Positions 44,426 to 52,038 of a stretch of 64,000 nt of DNA are shown piece after piece; the stretch's first letter is position 1, and each line of letters opens with the position of its first letter. Origin of the DNA: Azomonas tarimensis (GTDB lineage: Bacteria; Pseudomonadota; Gammaproteobacteria; Pseudomonadales; Pseudomonadaceae); the NCBI RefSeq assembly GCF_042648805.1, contig NZ_JBHRXZ010000022.1, positions 930,001-994,000 of the forward strand. The letters are read 5' to 3'. The position numbers and the translations under genes are program-made. The notes below the pieces were generated by a model. The model was not told where the DNA came from, did no database searches, and was given only the letters and a program-made list of their open reading frames with translations.

Positions 44426-44881
44426 GTGCTGCAGATAACCGTACACCATGATTTTGAAGCGCCCGCCACGGCGATCTGGGAGCTGCTCGCCGACTTTGCC
44501 GACATCCAGCGCTGGTGGCCCACCGACGAAGCCTCAGTGCAGATCGATCGCGTCGAGTTGGAGGGGGAGGGCATCGGCCTGACCCGTCACATCTACAACA
44601 AGGGCTTTCCGGCGCCGGTCAGCGAACGGCTGGACGCCCAGGACCCGGCCAGTCTCAGCTATCAGCTTTCCATCGTCGGCGAACGACCGGCCGGCCTGAC
44701 CGGCTACCAGGCCACCGGCCGCATCGAGCCAATGGGCGACGATAGCTGTCGCCTGCACTACCGTGGCGAATTCACTGTCCAGCCTGGCCGGGCGCAGGAA
44801 GCCGAAGCCTTCCTGCGCGGCGCCTATGCGCTGATGTTCAAGGGACTGGAACAGACCGTGGTACGTGAGCACGCCAATTAG
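44426..44881 (+). CDS. SRPBCC (START-like/polyketide cyclase) family protein
   Basis: 151 residues from a GTG at 44426 nine bases after AGGAGG; no ATG lies in a better position. LQITVHHDFEAPATAIWELL then ADFADIQRWWP is the typical opening of polyketide-cyclase-like SRPBCC proteins, followed by LTRHIYNKGFPAPVSERLDA and a C-terminal helix (FLRGAYALMFKGLEQTVVRE). These bind hydrophobic ligands and can act as cyclases, hydrolases or carriers. It ends unit D, before a long repeat region. Confidence 0.82.
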   Translation: MLQITVHHDFEAPATAIWELLADFADIQRWWPTDEASVQIDRVELEGEGIGLTRHIYNKGFPAPVSERLDAQDPASLSYQLSIVGERPAGLTGYQATGRIEPMGDDSCRLHYRGEFTVQPGRAQEAEAFLRGAYALMFKGLEQTVVREHAN

Positions 44882-44892
44882 CCTTTCGGCGC

Positions 44893-45510
44893 TCCTACAA
44901 AAGCGGGGTGTGATTTCACCCAACGGTCAGGACATCCACCACCCCTGTAGGAGCGAGCTTGCTCGCGAAGGGTCGGCGAGGCACCAGAAGCTTTGCGCAG
45001 CCTCACAGGCCGCTTTCGCGAGCAAGCTCGCTCCTACAAAAAGCGGGTCGGAGTTTGACCCAACGGCCAAGGTATCCACAGCCCCCGTAGGAGCGGGTCG
45101 GAGTTTGACGCAACGGCCAAGACACCCACAGCCCCCGTAGGAGCGAGCTTGCTCGCGAAGGGTTGGCGCGGCACCAGAAGCTTTGCGCAGCCTCACAGGC
45201 CGCTTTCGCGAGCGAGCTCGCTCCTACCAAAGCGGGTCGGGGTTTGACGCAACGGCCAAGGCATCCACCGCCCCCGTAGGAGCGAGCTTGCTCGCGAAGG
45301 GTTGGCGCGGCACCAGAAGCTTTGCGCAGCCTCACAGGCCGCTTTCGCGAGNNNNNNNNNNCGCCCCCGTAGGAGCGAGCTCGCTCGCGAAGGGTTGGCG
45401 CGGCACCAGAAGCCTTGCGCAGCCTCACAGGCCGCTTCGCGAGCAAGCTCGCTCCTACCAAAAGCGGGTCGGGGTTTGACCCAACGGCCAAGGCATCCAC
45501 CGCCCGTAGG
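44893..45510. repeat. Tandem 139-base repeat array built on REP palindromes
   Basis: Units begin with GTAGGAGCGAGC at 44947, 45087 (truncated to 50 bases), 45137, 45276 and 45369. The 45137 to 45276 spacing is 139. Each full unit has GTAGGAGCGAGCTTGCTCGC, a spacer with GGCACCAGAAGCTTTGCGCA, then the inverted REP arm ending CTCCTAC and a GGTCGGGGTTTGACGCAACG tail. There is no gene in the 778-base gap 44882-45659. Confidence 0.85.
45352..45361. other. Assembly gap (10 N)
   Basis: Ten Ns interrupt a repeat unit. The unit from 45276 is only 93 bases to the next unit start instead of 139, so sequence is missing and the true copy number is unknown. Confidence 0.95.
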
Positions 45511-45538
45511 CATGAAGGGAAAAAACAGACAGCAGTGC

Positions 45539-45589
45539 TTGCTTTAACGCCATCCCGGATATAGATTAAAAACAATCCCGTCGGTTTTG
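45539..45589 (+). promoter_or_regulatory. Unit E promoter with cluster operator copy 7
   Basis: TTGCTT (45539-45544), a 17-base spacer and TAGATT (45562-45567). The operator starts at once: AAAAAC (45568-45573), AATCCCGTCG, GTTTTG (45584-45589). The inner CCCGTCG again resembles copies 1 and 6. Confidence 0.58.
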
Positions 45590-45659
45590 TGCTTTTCCGG
45601 ACATTACCGTGCAGCCGCTGGCGAAGAACAACAACCCCAAGCTCACTGGCGAGGTACCC

Positions 45660-46646
45660 ATGACAAACACCCAATCCCCGGATCGGGAGGTCCTGCTGGA
45701 CATCTACCGCAGGGCCCACCTGATCAAGACCGCGGACGACCGCTTCATCGAGCTGATCAAGGCCGGGCAGATCGCCTCGCCCTATTACTCGACGCGGGGC
45801 CAGGAACTGATCCCGGCCGCCCTCTCGGTCAACCTGAAGGCCGCGGATTACGTCATCACCACCTACCGTGGCATCCACGACCAGTTGGCCAAGGGCATTC
45901 CACTGCGGCCATTCGTGGCCGAGTTCATGGGCCGAGCCACCGGCACCTGCAAGGGCAAGGGCGGGCCGATGCACATCACCCATCTGGCCTCCGGCCTGCC
46001 GGTGACCACGGGGGTGGTGGGCTCGGGCCTGCCGATCGCCAATGGCCTGGCCTGGGCTGCCCAGCTGAACAAGACCGGGCAGGTCACGGTGTGCAACTTC
46101 GGTGACGGAGCGACCAACATCGGTGCCTTCCACGAGGCATTGAACCTCGCCTCGGTGTGGAATCTGCCGGTGATCTTCGTCTGCCAGAACAACGGTTACG
46201 CCGAACACACCAAGTACGAATTCGGAACCGGCGCCAAGGCCATCGTCGACCGCGCCATCGCCTACGGCATGCACGGCATCCAGTGCAACGGCAACGACGC
46301 GGTGGAGATGTACCAGGCGGCCAACGAGGCCATCGAACGCGCCCGTGCCGGCAAGGGCCCGACCCTGCTGGAAGCCAGGACCTTCCGCTTCCGTGGCCAC
46401 CTGCTCGGTGATGACTCCCACTACATTGCCAAGGACGAAATGGCCGCAGCCATGGAGGCTGACCCCATGCCGCGACTGCGCGCCTGGCTGATCGACCAGG
46501 GCCACGCCACCGATGCTGACATCAGCGCCATCGAAACCCGCAACCGCGACGAGTTCGAGGACGCGGTGGAGTTTGGCCTGTCCAGCCCCTGGCCGGACGT
46601 ATCGGAACTGTCGAAGGACGTCTACGCAGAGGAGGCTCGGGCATGA
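45660..46646 (+). CDS. 2-oxoacid/acetoin-type dehydrogenase E1 component, alpha subunit
   Basis: 328 residues from MTNTQSPDREVLLDIYRRAH; the frame opens at 45609 without family similarity. The thiamine diphosphate motif runs from NFGDGATNIGAFHEALNLAS to VCQNNGYAEHTKYEF, and GTCKGKGGPMHI and ARTFRFRGHLLGDD are typical of PDH-E1alpha/AcoA proteins. It decarboxylates a 2-oxoacid, or cleaves an acyloin/diketone, and hands the acyl group to the lipoyl protein. AACAACAA (45627-45634) precedes GAGGTACCC and the ATG. Its stop overlaps the E1 beta gene. Confidence 0.93.
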   Translation: MTNTQSPDREVLLDIYRRAHLIKTADDRFIELIKAGQIASPYYSTRGQELIPAALSVNLKAADYVITTYRGIHDQLAKGIPLRPFVAEFMGRATGTCKGKGGPMHITHLASGLPVTTGVVGSGLPIANGLAWAAQLNKTGQVTVCNFGDGATNIGAFHEALNLASVWNLPVIFVCQNNGYAEHTKYEFGTGAKAIVDRAIAYGMHGIQCNGNDAVEMYQAANEAIERARAGKGPTLLEARTFRFRGHLLGDDSHYIAKDEMAAAMEADPMPRLRAWLIDQGHATDADISAIETRNRDEFEDAVEFGLSSPWPDVSELSKDVYAEEARA

Positions 46647-47638
46647 GCGAGGCAAAGGCAAAACGCATGAACATGTCCCAGGCCATCAACATGGCGCTGC
46701 ATGACGCGATGGCAATGGACAAATCCGTCGTGGTGCTCGGCGAGGATGTCGCCGACCCGCAAGGCGGTGGGGTATTCAAGTGCACCGCCGGCCTGTCCGA
46801 TGCCTTCGGCACTGATCGGGTCCGTTCCACACCCATTTCCGAGCAGGCGATCATCGGCGCCGCCGTAGGCGGTGCGCTGGCCGGGTTGCGCCCGGTGGCC
46901 GAGATCATGCTGATGAACTTCATTGCCGTGGCCATGGACCAAGTGGTCAACCACGCGGCCAAGCTGCGCTTCATGACCGGCGGGCAGACCCACGTACCGC
47001 TGGTGATCCGTACCGCCACGGGCGCAGGCTTCGGTACTGGCGGCCAGCATGCCGACTACCTCGAGGCCTGGTTCGCCCATACCGCCGGGATCAAGGTCGT
47101 GGCGCCGTCCAACCCAGGGGACGCTTACGGCCTGATGCTGTCGTGCATCTTCGATGACGACCCCTGCATCTTCGTCGAGAGCCTGCCGCTGTACTTCGCC
47201 CAGGGCGAGCCGCCGGTGTCTGGCGAGCGCGTGCCGCTGGGCAAGGCGAAGGTTGTGAAGGAGGGCCGCGACATAACCCTCATCACCTACAGCCGTACCA
47301 TGTTGGAAGTCATGGCGGTGGCCACGGCGCTGGAAAAGGAAGGCGTCTCGGTCGAGGTGGTCGACCTGCGCACCATTTCGCCGCTGGACATGGACACCAT
47401 CGCCGCCTCGGTGCGCAAGACCGGCCGCGCCGTGATCGCCCACGAGGCCCAGGTGGACTTTGGCGTCGGTGCCGAGATCGCCACCCGCCTGCATACCGAA
47501 CTCTTCAGTGAACTCAAGGCCCCGGTCGGCCGAGTAGGGGCGGCGCGCTCGCCGGTGCCGTTCTCCAAGGCGCTGGAGCAGGAGTTCATCCCCACCAAAG
47601 ATCGCATCACCGCAGCCGTGAAGGCCGCACTCAAATAA
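46643..47638 (+). CDS. 2-oxoacid/acetoin-type dehydrogenase E1 component, beta subunit
   Basis: 331 residues. MSQAINMALHDAMAMDKSVV, VLGEDVADPQGGGVFKCTAG, STPISEQAIIGAAVGGALAG and LITYSRTMLEVMAVATALEK follow the transketolase pyrimidine-binding and C-terminal domain order of PDH-E1beta/AcoB. It pairs with the alpha subunit (ATGA overlap) to make the alpha2beta2 E1. The C-terminal PVPFSKALEQEFIPTKDRI is the normal family ending. It lies 21 bases before the lipoyl-domain gene. Confidence 0.93.
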   Translation: MSEAKAKRMNMSQAINMALHDAMAMDKSVVVLGEDVADPQGGGVFKCTAGLSDAFGTDRVRSTPISEQAIIGAAVGGALAGLRPVAEIMLMNFIAVAMDQVVNHAAKLRFMTGGQTHVPLVIRTATGAGFGTGGQHADYLEAWFAHTAGIKVVAPSNPGDAYGLMLSCIFDDDPCIFVESLPLYFAQGEPPVSGERVPLGKAKVVKEGRDITLITYSRTMLEVMAVATALEKEGVSVEVVDLRTISPLDMDTIAASVRKTGRAVIAHEAQVDFGVGAEIATRLHTELFSELKAPVGRVGAARSPVPFSKALEQEFIPTKDRITAAVKAALK

Positions 47639-47659
47639 CAACAAGAAGGAAACAGGGCT

Positions 47660-47890
47660 ATGGCGACCGAAATCATTCTTCCGAAGCTGGGTTTCTCGGT
47701 GAACGAAGCACTTCTGGTGGAGTGGATGGTGGATGACGGCGGCGAGGTCAGGAAGGGCGAGCTGCTGTTCAGCGTGGAAAGCGAGAAATCCGTGCAGGAG
47801 ATCGAAGCCCCGGCCGACGGCGTGCTGAGGATTCTCCAGCCGGCGGGCGAGACCTACGAAGTGGGCACCGTGATCGGGGAGATCGGCTGA
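47660..47890 (+). CDS. Free-standing lipoyl-domain protein
   Basis: 76 residues, just one biotinyl/lipoyl domain: ILPKLGFSVNEALLVEWMVD, then SVESEKSVQEIEAPADGVLR with the lipoylated Lys in ESEKS, and AGETYEVGTVIGEIG. In ordinary E2 proteins this is fused to a subunit-binding and a catalytic domain; here it ends and the core is the next gene. It would be a swinging acyl carrier between E1 and the separate acyltransferase. The leader has overlapping AATAACAA, AACAACAA and AACAAGAA motifs (47634-47647) before AAGGAAAC. It overlaps the next start by one base. Confidence 0.92.
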   Translation: MATEIILPKLGFSVNEALLVEWMVDDGGEVRKGELLFSVESEKSVQEIEAPADGVLRILQPAGETYEVGTVIGEIG

Positions 47891-48645
47891 TGGCAGAAAC
47901 GCCCGGCAAGGCATGGCCGGCGAACCTGCCGCCCATGCCGCAGATCGACTTTGCCCAGTACGGCGAGGTTGAGATGCGGGACCTGTCGCGCAGTCAGCTG
48001 TATGCCGGGGCCTTCCTCGGTCGCAACTGGGCGCAGATCCCCCATGTCACCCATCACGACGAGGCACCGATCGACGCACTGAATGCGCGGCGCAAGGCGC
48101 TGGCCGAGGACCTTGGTCGCAAATTGACGCCGCTGCCCTTTCTGATCAAGGCGCTGGTGAATGCGCTGAAGGAGTTCCCGCAATTCAATGCCTCGCTGGC
48201 TCCGGGCGGAAAGCAGCTGGTGCTCAAGCACTACTTCCACATCGGCATCGCCACCGAAACCCCCCAGGGACTGCTGGTGCCGGTGATCCGCGATGCCGAC
48301 CGGAAGTCGCTGGCCGAACTGGCCGATGAGCTGGTGGAGAAGGCAGCACGGGCCCGGGACAAGGGCCTGCCGATGGGGGAGATGTCCGGCGGCTCGATGA
48401 CCATCAGCTCGCTGGGCTCGATTGGCGGCACCGCCTTCACGCCCATCATCAACGCTCCCGAGGTGGCCATCCTCGGGATAACACGAGAGTTCGAACGTCT
48501 GGTACTGGAGGAAGGACAGGTGGTCAGCCGGCGTTTCCTGCCGCTGTCGCTCAGCTACGACCATCGCGTGATCAACGGCGCCGATGCGGCTCGCTTCTGC
48601 CGCTTCCTGGCCCAGCAGTTGGCCGACCCGGCCGCTTTGATGTGA
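47890..48645 (+). CDS. 2-oxoacid dehydrogenase acyltransferase (E2) catalytic core without lipoyl domain
   Basis: 251 residues. A short N-terminal PQIDFAQYGEVEMRDLSRSQ segment leads into the core (NWAQIPHVTHHDEAPIDALN, KALVNALKEFPQFNASLAPG, SYDHRVINGADAARFCRFLA). The active-site His-Arg is present with Asn instead of Asp in HRVIN, as I recall for Pseudomonas/Azotobacter AceF. No lipoyl and no clear peripheral subunit-binding domain is encoded. It transfers the acyl group from the separate lipoyl protein to CoA. No E3 is present, so Lpd must come from elsewhere. Confidence 0.9.
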   Translation: MAETPGKAWPANLPPMPQIDFAQYGEVEMRDLSRSQLYAGAFLGRNWAQIPHVTHHDEAPIDALNARRKALAEDLGRKLTPLPFLIKALVNALKEFPQFNASLAPGGKQLVLKHYFHIGIATETPQGLLVPVIRDADRKSLAELADELVEKAARARDKGLPMGEMSGGSMTISSLGSIGGTAFTPIINAPEVAILGITREFERLVLEEGQVVSRRFLPLSLSYDHRVINGADAARFCRFLAQQLADPAALM

Positions 48646-48664
48646 CTTTGTGGGGGACACGTCC

Positions 48665-49459
48665 ATGAATGCCGAAAACAATAATACGACCGCGCAGGAC
48701 CGCTTCTCCGTCGAAGGCCGGGTGGTTCTGGTCACCGGTGCCGGAACCGGACTGGGCGCGCACTTCGCCCGGGTGCTTGGTGCCAGCGGCGCCCGGGTGG
48801 CCTGTGTGGCACGCCGGGTGGAGCGGGTCGAGGCCATTGCCGCCGAGATTCGGGCGACGGGCGGCGAGGCCATCGCCTGCAACATGGATGTGACCGATCG
48901 TGAGTCGATCGCCCGGGCACTGGAGCAGATCGAGCAGGAGTTCGGGGTGGTGGACGTGCTGGTGAACAATGCTGGCCTGTCCAACCCGGCGCCGTTCCAG
49001 AGCATGAGCCAGGAGCAATGGACCTCGCTGCTCGACGCCAACCTGTCGGGACCCTTCTATGTCGCCCAGGCGGTGGCCCAGCGGCTGATCGCGGCGGGCA
49101 AGCCGGGTTCGATCATCAACATCGCCTCCATCCTCGGGCACCTGGCCAGGGCCGCCTTCCTCAACTACGGCACCACCAAGGGCGGCCTGATCAACATGAC
49201 CCAGTACATGGCCCTGGACCTGATCGATCACGGCATCCGGGTCAACGCCATCGCGCCGGGTTATTTCCCCAGCGAGATGACCAACCCCTTCTACGAGTCC
49301 GACGCGGGCCAGAAGGAAATCGCCAACCTGCCACCTAAGCGGCTGGGGCGACACGAGGAGCTGGACGGGCCGCTGCTGCTGCTGGCCAGCGAGGCGTCGT
49401 CCTACATGACAGGTTCCGTGGTGACGGTCGATGCCGGTCACTCCATCCGTCTGTCTTGA
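48665..49459 (+). CDS. SDR-family oxidoreductase
   Basis: 264 residues from the ATG at 48665 behind GGGGGACAC; a GTG at 48650 is possible. LVTGAGTGLGAHFARVLGAS, ACVARR (basic residues after strand two suggest NADP), NNAGLSNPAP, NIASILGHLARAAFLNYGTT then Lys, and VNAIAPGYFPSEMTNP are all classical. An AACAATAA motif lies within the first codons (48677-48684). It follows the E2 core by 19 bases and may reduce or oxidise the substrate or product of the 2-oxoacid dehydrogenase. Confidence 0.9.
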   Translation: MNAENNNTTAQDRFSVEGRVVLVTGAGTGLGAHFARVLGASGARVACVARRVERVEAIAAEIRATGGEAIACNMDVTDRESIARALEQIEQEFGVVDVLVNNAGLSNPAPFQSMSQEQWTSLLDANLSGPFYVAQAVAQRLIAAGKPGSIINIASILGHLARAAFLNYGTTKGGLINMTQYMALDLIDHGIRVNAIAPGYFPSEMTNPFYESDAGQKEIANLPPKRLGRHEELDGPLLLLASEASSYMTGSVVTVDAGHSIRLS

Positions 49460-49569
49460 TCGGTCAGGGGGCACGGGCGTCGGAAATGCTGGGATTTTCA
49501 AGGCTATTGGGCAAAAATTGCGAGTCGCCTGAAGTCCCCGCTGTCTAACACTAAACACGGGTCGTAGGT

Positions 49570-50292
49570 ATGGATGGATCATTCGAAGTGCCGGATAGCG
49601 AAACAAGACCGCGGCGTCCTGCGCGCCGTGGCAAGTCCGAAAATGGCAGTTGGCAGGCCGAGAAGAGCCACCTGATGCGCATGCATATCCTTGAGGCAAC
49701 CATGCGCTGTCTGGTGGATATCGGTTACACCCAGACCACCACCGAGAAGATCGCCCGTCAGGCAGGGGTGTCCCGCGGGGCGATGACGCACCACTTCAAG
49801 TCCCGCGACGATGTGTTCAGCGCGGCCGCTACCTACATCACCGACATTCGTGTCAGCGAGTACGACACGGCGATCGCCGAGGTCACGGTGCAGTCTGGCA
49901 ACGCGCCGACCTACGAGGCGATGCTGAGCACCATCCGTGCTCTGCAGAGCTACTACATGAAGCCATCGTTCCTGGCGTTCCAGGAGCTGCTGCGCGGCGC
50001 GCGCACCGATGCCCAGCTCAACGAGGTGATGGCGCCGCTGGAGCAGTCGCTGGACGACCGGATCAGCGCCAGCATGGTGTCGCGTTTCCCGGTGTGGGCG
50101 AAAAAGGAGCTGCGTCAGACCGGCGAGGTCCTGCGCGACCTGATGATGCATACCCTTCAGGGCGTGGCGCTGAATCCCTCGCCGTACCTGCAGGGTGACC
50201 GTCTCGAGCGGCTGCACGAGGTATTGGCAAAGACCGCCATGACCGAATTCCGCGAAGCCTACCCGGAGCAGGTCGCCGCACTCGACACCTGA
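49570..50292 (+). CDS. TetR/AcrR-family transcriptional regulator
   Basis: 240 residues. The helix-turn-helix lies at about residues 38-82: MHILEATMRCLVDIGYTQTT, then TEKIARQAGVSRGAMTHHFK, then SRDDVFSAA. The larger C-terminal ligand domain (EAMLSTIRALQSYYMKPSFL, ELLRGARTDAQLNEVMAPLE) is unassigned, as usual in TetR proteins. It has a basic N-terminal extension of about 35 residues (TRPRRPARRGKSENG). It is the only transcription factor encoded in the window and stands between units E and F. It is therefore the best local candidate to bind the eight palindromes. No palindrome lies in its own leader. Confidence 0.92.
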   Translation: MDGSFEVPDSETRPRRPARRGKSENGSWQAEKSHLMRMHILEATMRCLVDIGYTQTTTEKIARQAGVSRGAMTHHFKSRDDVFSAAATYITDIRVSEYDTAIAEVTVQSGNAPTYEAMLSTIRALQSYYMKPSFLAFQELLRGARTDAQLNEVMAPLEQSLDDRISASMVSRFPVWAKKELRQTGEVLRDLMMHTLQGVALNPSPYLQGDRLERLHEVLAKTAMTEFREAYPEQVAALDT

Positions 50293-50296
50293 TCCA

Positions 50297-50328
50297 GGCG
50301 AAAGGGCGAAAGGGCGAAAGGGCGAAAG
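50297..50328. repeat. Four exact tandem copies of GGCGAAAG
   Basis: An 8-bp unit repeated four times, starting four bases after the TetR stop and ending 30 bases before operator copy 8. A change in copy number by strand slippage would alter spacing upstream of the unit F promoter but no reading frame. Confidence 0.9.
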
Positions 50329-50357
50329 CAGTTGCGCTGTTTTCGTCTACCTTATAT

Positions 50358-50379
50358 AAAAACAAACAAGATGGTTTCA
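50358..50379. promoter_or_regulatory. Cluster operator copy 8 (AAAAAC-N10-GTTTCA)
   Basis: AAAAAC at 50358-50363, ten bases, GTTTCA at 50374-50379, 11 bases before the ATG of unit F. The right arm has two departures. A TACCTT (50348-50353) sits four bases upstream as in copies 1, 5 and 6, but I see no good -35 box at the right distance. Confidence 0.5.
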
Positions 50380-50390
50380 AACAGGGCTGC

Positions 50391-50840
50391 ATGATGAATC
50401 CACTCGATCAGATTCCCGCCGACCTCTCGGTGGCCCACCTGCTCAGCCAGGACGCTGATGGCCTCGTCTTGCGCGGCAGCCGCTGCGGCCGCTGCGGCGA
50501 GGTATATTTTCCGCCGGTCGACAGCTGCACCGCCTGCTGCAACGGCGAGATGGAACCCCTGCACCTGGGTGCCGAAGGCAACCTCTGGTCCTGGACCGTG
50601 CAGGCCTTCATGCCCAAGAGTCCCTTCAACAGCGGCGAGACGGAAGCCGACTTCAGTCCCTACGGCGTCGGCTACGTGGAGATGCCCTGTGGGGTAAAGG
50701 TGGAAAGCCGCCTGACCAGTGCCGATCCGGCCGGGCTCAGGATCGGCATGCCGATGAAGCTCGAGCTGGTGCGCTATGGGCAGCGGGCCGACGGCACGCC
50801 GCTCTACACCTACGCCTTCGGCCCGGCAGGAGAGCTGTGA
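50391..50840 (+). CDS. DUF35 OB-fold protein with zinc ribbon (acyl-CoA-associated)
   Basis: 149 residues; ATG at 50391 or 50394. A rubredoxin-like zinc ribbon, CGRCGEVYFPPVDSCTACC, is near residue 28 and is followed by the OB-fold (LWSWTVQAFMPKSPF, YGVGYVEMPCGVKVESRLTS, GMPMKLELVRYG). DUF35 proteins are obligate partners of thiolase-like enzymes, and in steroid side-chain degradation such a pair acts as an aldolase (Ltp2 with a ChsH2-type DUF35). Its stop overlaps the thiolase-like gene, supporting a complex here. Confidence 0.88.
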   Translation: MMNPLDQIPADLSVAHLLSQDADGLVLRGSRCGRCGEVYFPPVDSCTACCNGEMEPLHLGAEGNLWSWTVQAFMPKSPFNSGETEADFSPYGVGYVEMPCGVKVESRLTSADPAGLRIGMPMKLELVRYGQRADGTPLYTYAFGPAGEL

Positions 50841-51988
50841 TGGAAGAGATCGCGATCATCGGCATCGGCCTGCAGCCGTTCGGCCGCAACGACGGCATGT
50901 CCGGCCAGGCCCAGGGCGCCGCGGCGCTGCGGGCGGCGCTGAAGGACGCCGGGGTGGGCTGGGAGCAGGTCGGCGTGGCCTACGGCGGCAGCCAGGACGG
51001 CGGCAACGCCGATGCGCTGTCCAATCACTTGGGGCTGACCGGCATTCCCTTCGTCAATGTGGCCAACGGCTGCGCCACCGGCGGCAGTGCGCTGGCCAGT
51101 GTGGTGGCCTCGCTGCAGGCCGGCGTGGCGGACATCGGCGTGGCGGTGGGCTTCGACAAGCATCCGCGCGGCGCCTTCAATCCCAAGCCGGCCGACTGGG
51201 GCCTGGAGGACTGGTACGGCGAGACCGGGCTGATGCTCACCACCCAGTTCTTCGCTCTGAAGACCCAACGCTACCTGCACGAACACGGCATTCCCGAGGA
51301 GGCTCTGGTGCACGTCGCCCAGCGCGCCTTCCGCAACGGCGCGCTCACCCCGCATGCCTGGCGCCGCCGCGAACTCTCCTTCGAGGAGATCGCCGAATCC
51401 ATGCCGGTGAACCTGCCGCTGCGCAAGTACATGTTCTGCAATCCGGCGGAAGGCGGGGCCGCACTGGTGCTGTGCCGGGCCAGCGAAGCCCGAAGGTACA
51501 CCGACCGCCCGGTGATCGTCCGCGCCGCGGCGATGCGCACCCGCCACCACGGCTCCTTCGAGGTGTTCAGCCCGGGGTTGGCCGCGAAGCAAGCCCCCGC
51601 GCCCACGGTAACCGCCTCGAAAGCCGCCTACGAGATGGCCGGGGTCGGCCCCGAGGACATCGACGTGATCCAACTGCAGGACACCGACAGCGGCTCGGAA
51701 ATCATCCACCTGGCCGAGAACGGCTTCTGCGAGCACGGCGAGCAGGCCCGCCTGCTGCGTGAGGGGGCCACCGACATCGGCGGTCGCCTGCCGGTGAACA
51801 CCGACGGTGGATGCCTCGCCAATGGCGAGCCGGTGGGCGCCTCCGGACTGCGCCAGGTCATCGAAATCTGTTTCCAGCTGCGCCAGCAGGCCGGGGCCCG
51901 TCAGGTGCCCGGCACGCCCAGGCTCGGCTACACCCACGTCTACGGCGCACCGGGCGTAAGTGCCGTGACCATCCTCGAAGCGCGCTAG
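50840..51988 (+). CDS. Thiolase-like/lipid-transfer-protein family enzyme
   Basis: 382 residues from the ATG at 50840 (a GTG at 50837 is also in frame). EEIAIIGIGLQPFGRNDGMS, VNVANGCATGGSALASVVAS with the nucleophile-position Cys, and NTDGGCLANGEPVGASGLRQ near the end define the SCP2-thiolase/lipid-transfer branch. In GEPVGASG the usual thiolase His is Glu, a trait I recall from relatives in steroid-type clusters. With DUF35 it probably cleaves a C-C bond of a CoA-bound side chain, as thiolase or retro-aldolase; the sequence does not decide which. Confidence 0.87.
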   Translation: MEEIAIIGIGLQPFGRNDGMSGQAQGAAALRAALKDAGVGWEQVGVAYGGSQDGGNADALSNHLGLTGIPFVNVANGCATGGSALASVVASLQAGVADIGVAVGFDKHPRGAFNPKPADWGLEDWYGETGLMLTTQFFALKTQRYLHEHGIPEEALVHVAQRAFRNGALTPHAWRRRELSFEEIAESMPVNLPLRKYMFCNPAEGGAALVLCRASEARRYTDRPVIVRAAAMRTRHHGSFEVFSPGLAAKQAPAPTVTASKAAYEMAGVGPEDIDVIQLQDTDSGSEIIHLAENGFCEHGEQARLLREGATDIGGRLPVNTDGGCLANGEPVGASGLRQVIEICFQLRQQAGARQVPGTPRLGYTHVYGAPGVSAVTILEAR

Positions 51989-52038
51989 CCGGCACTTCAG
52001 CCACTGCACAGCTCAACAAGAACAATGAGGGCTCCGCA

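Noticed and set aside
44893..45510. A CRISPR array
   Set aside because: Units are 139 bases with REP palindromes and nearly identical spacers, not short repeats with unique spacers, and no cas genes are present.
45660..48645. An acetoin dehydrogenase operon (acoABC)
   Set aside because: E1 subunits are similar, but AcoC-type E2 proteins carry their own lipoyl domain (with a hydrolase-like core in some). Here the core is AceF-like and the lipoyl domain is separate, so the substrate cannot be assigned.
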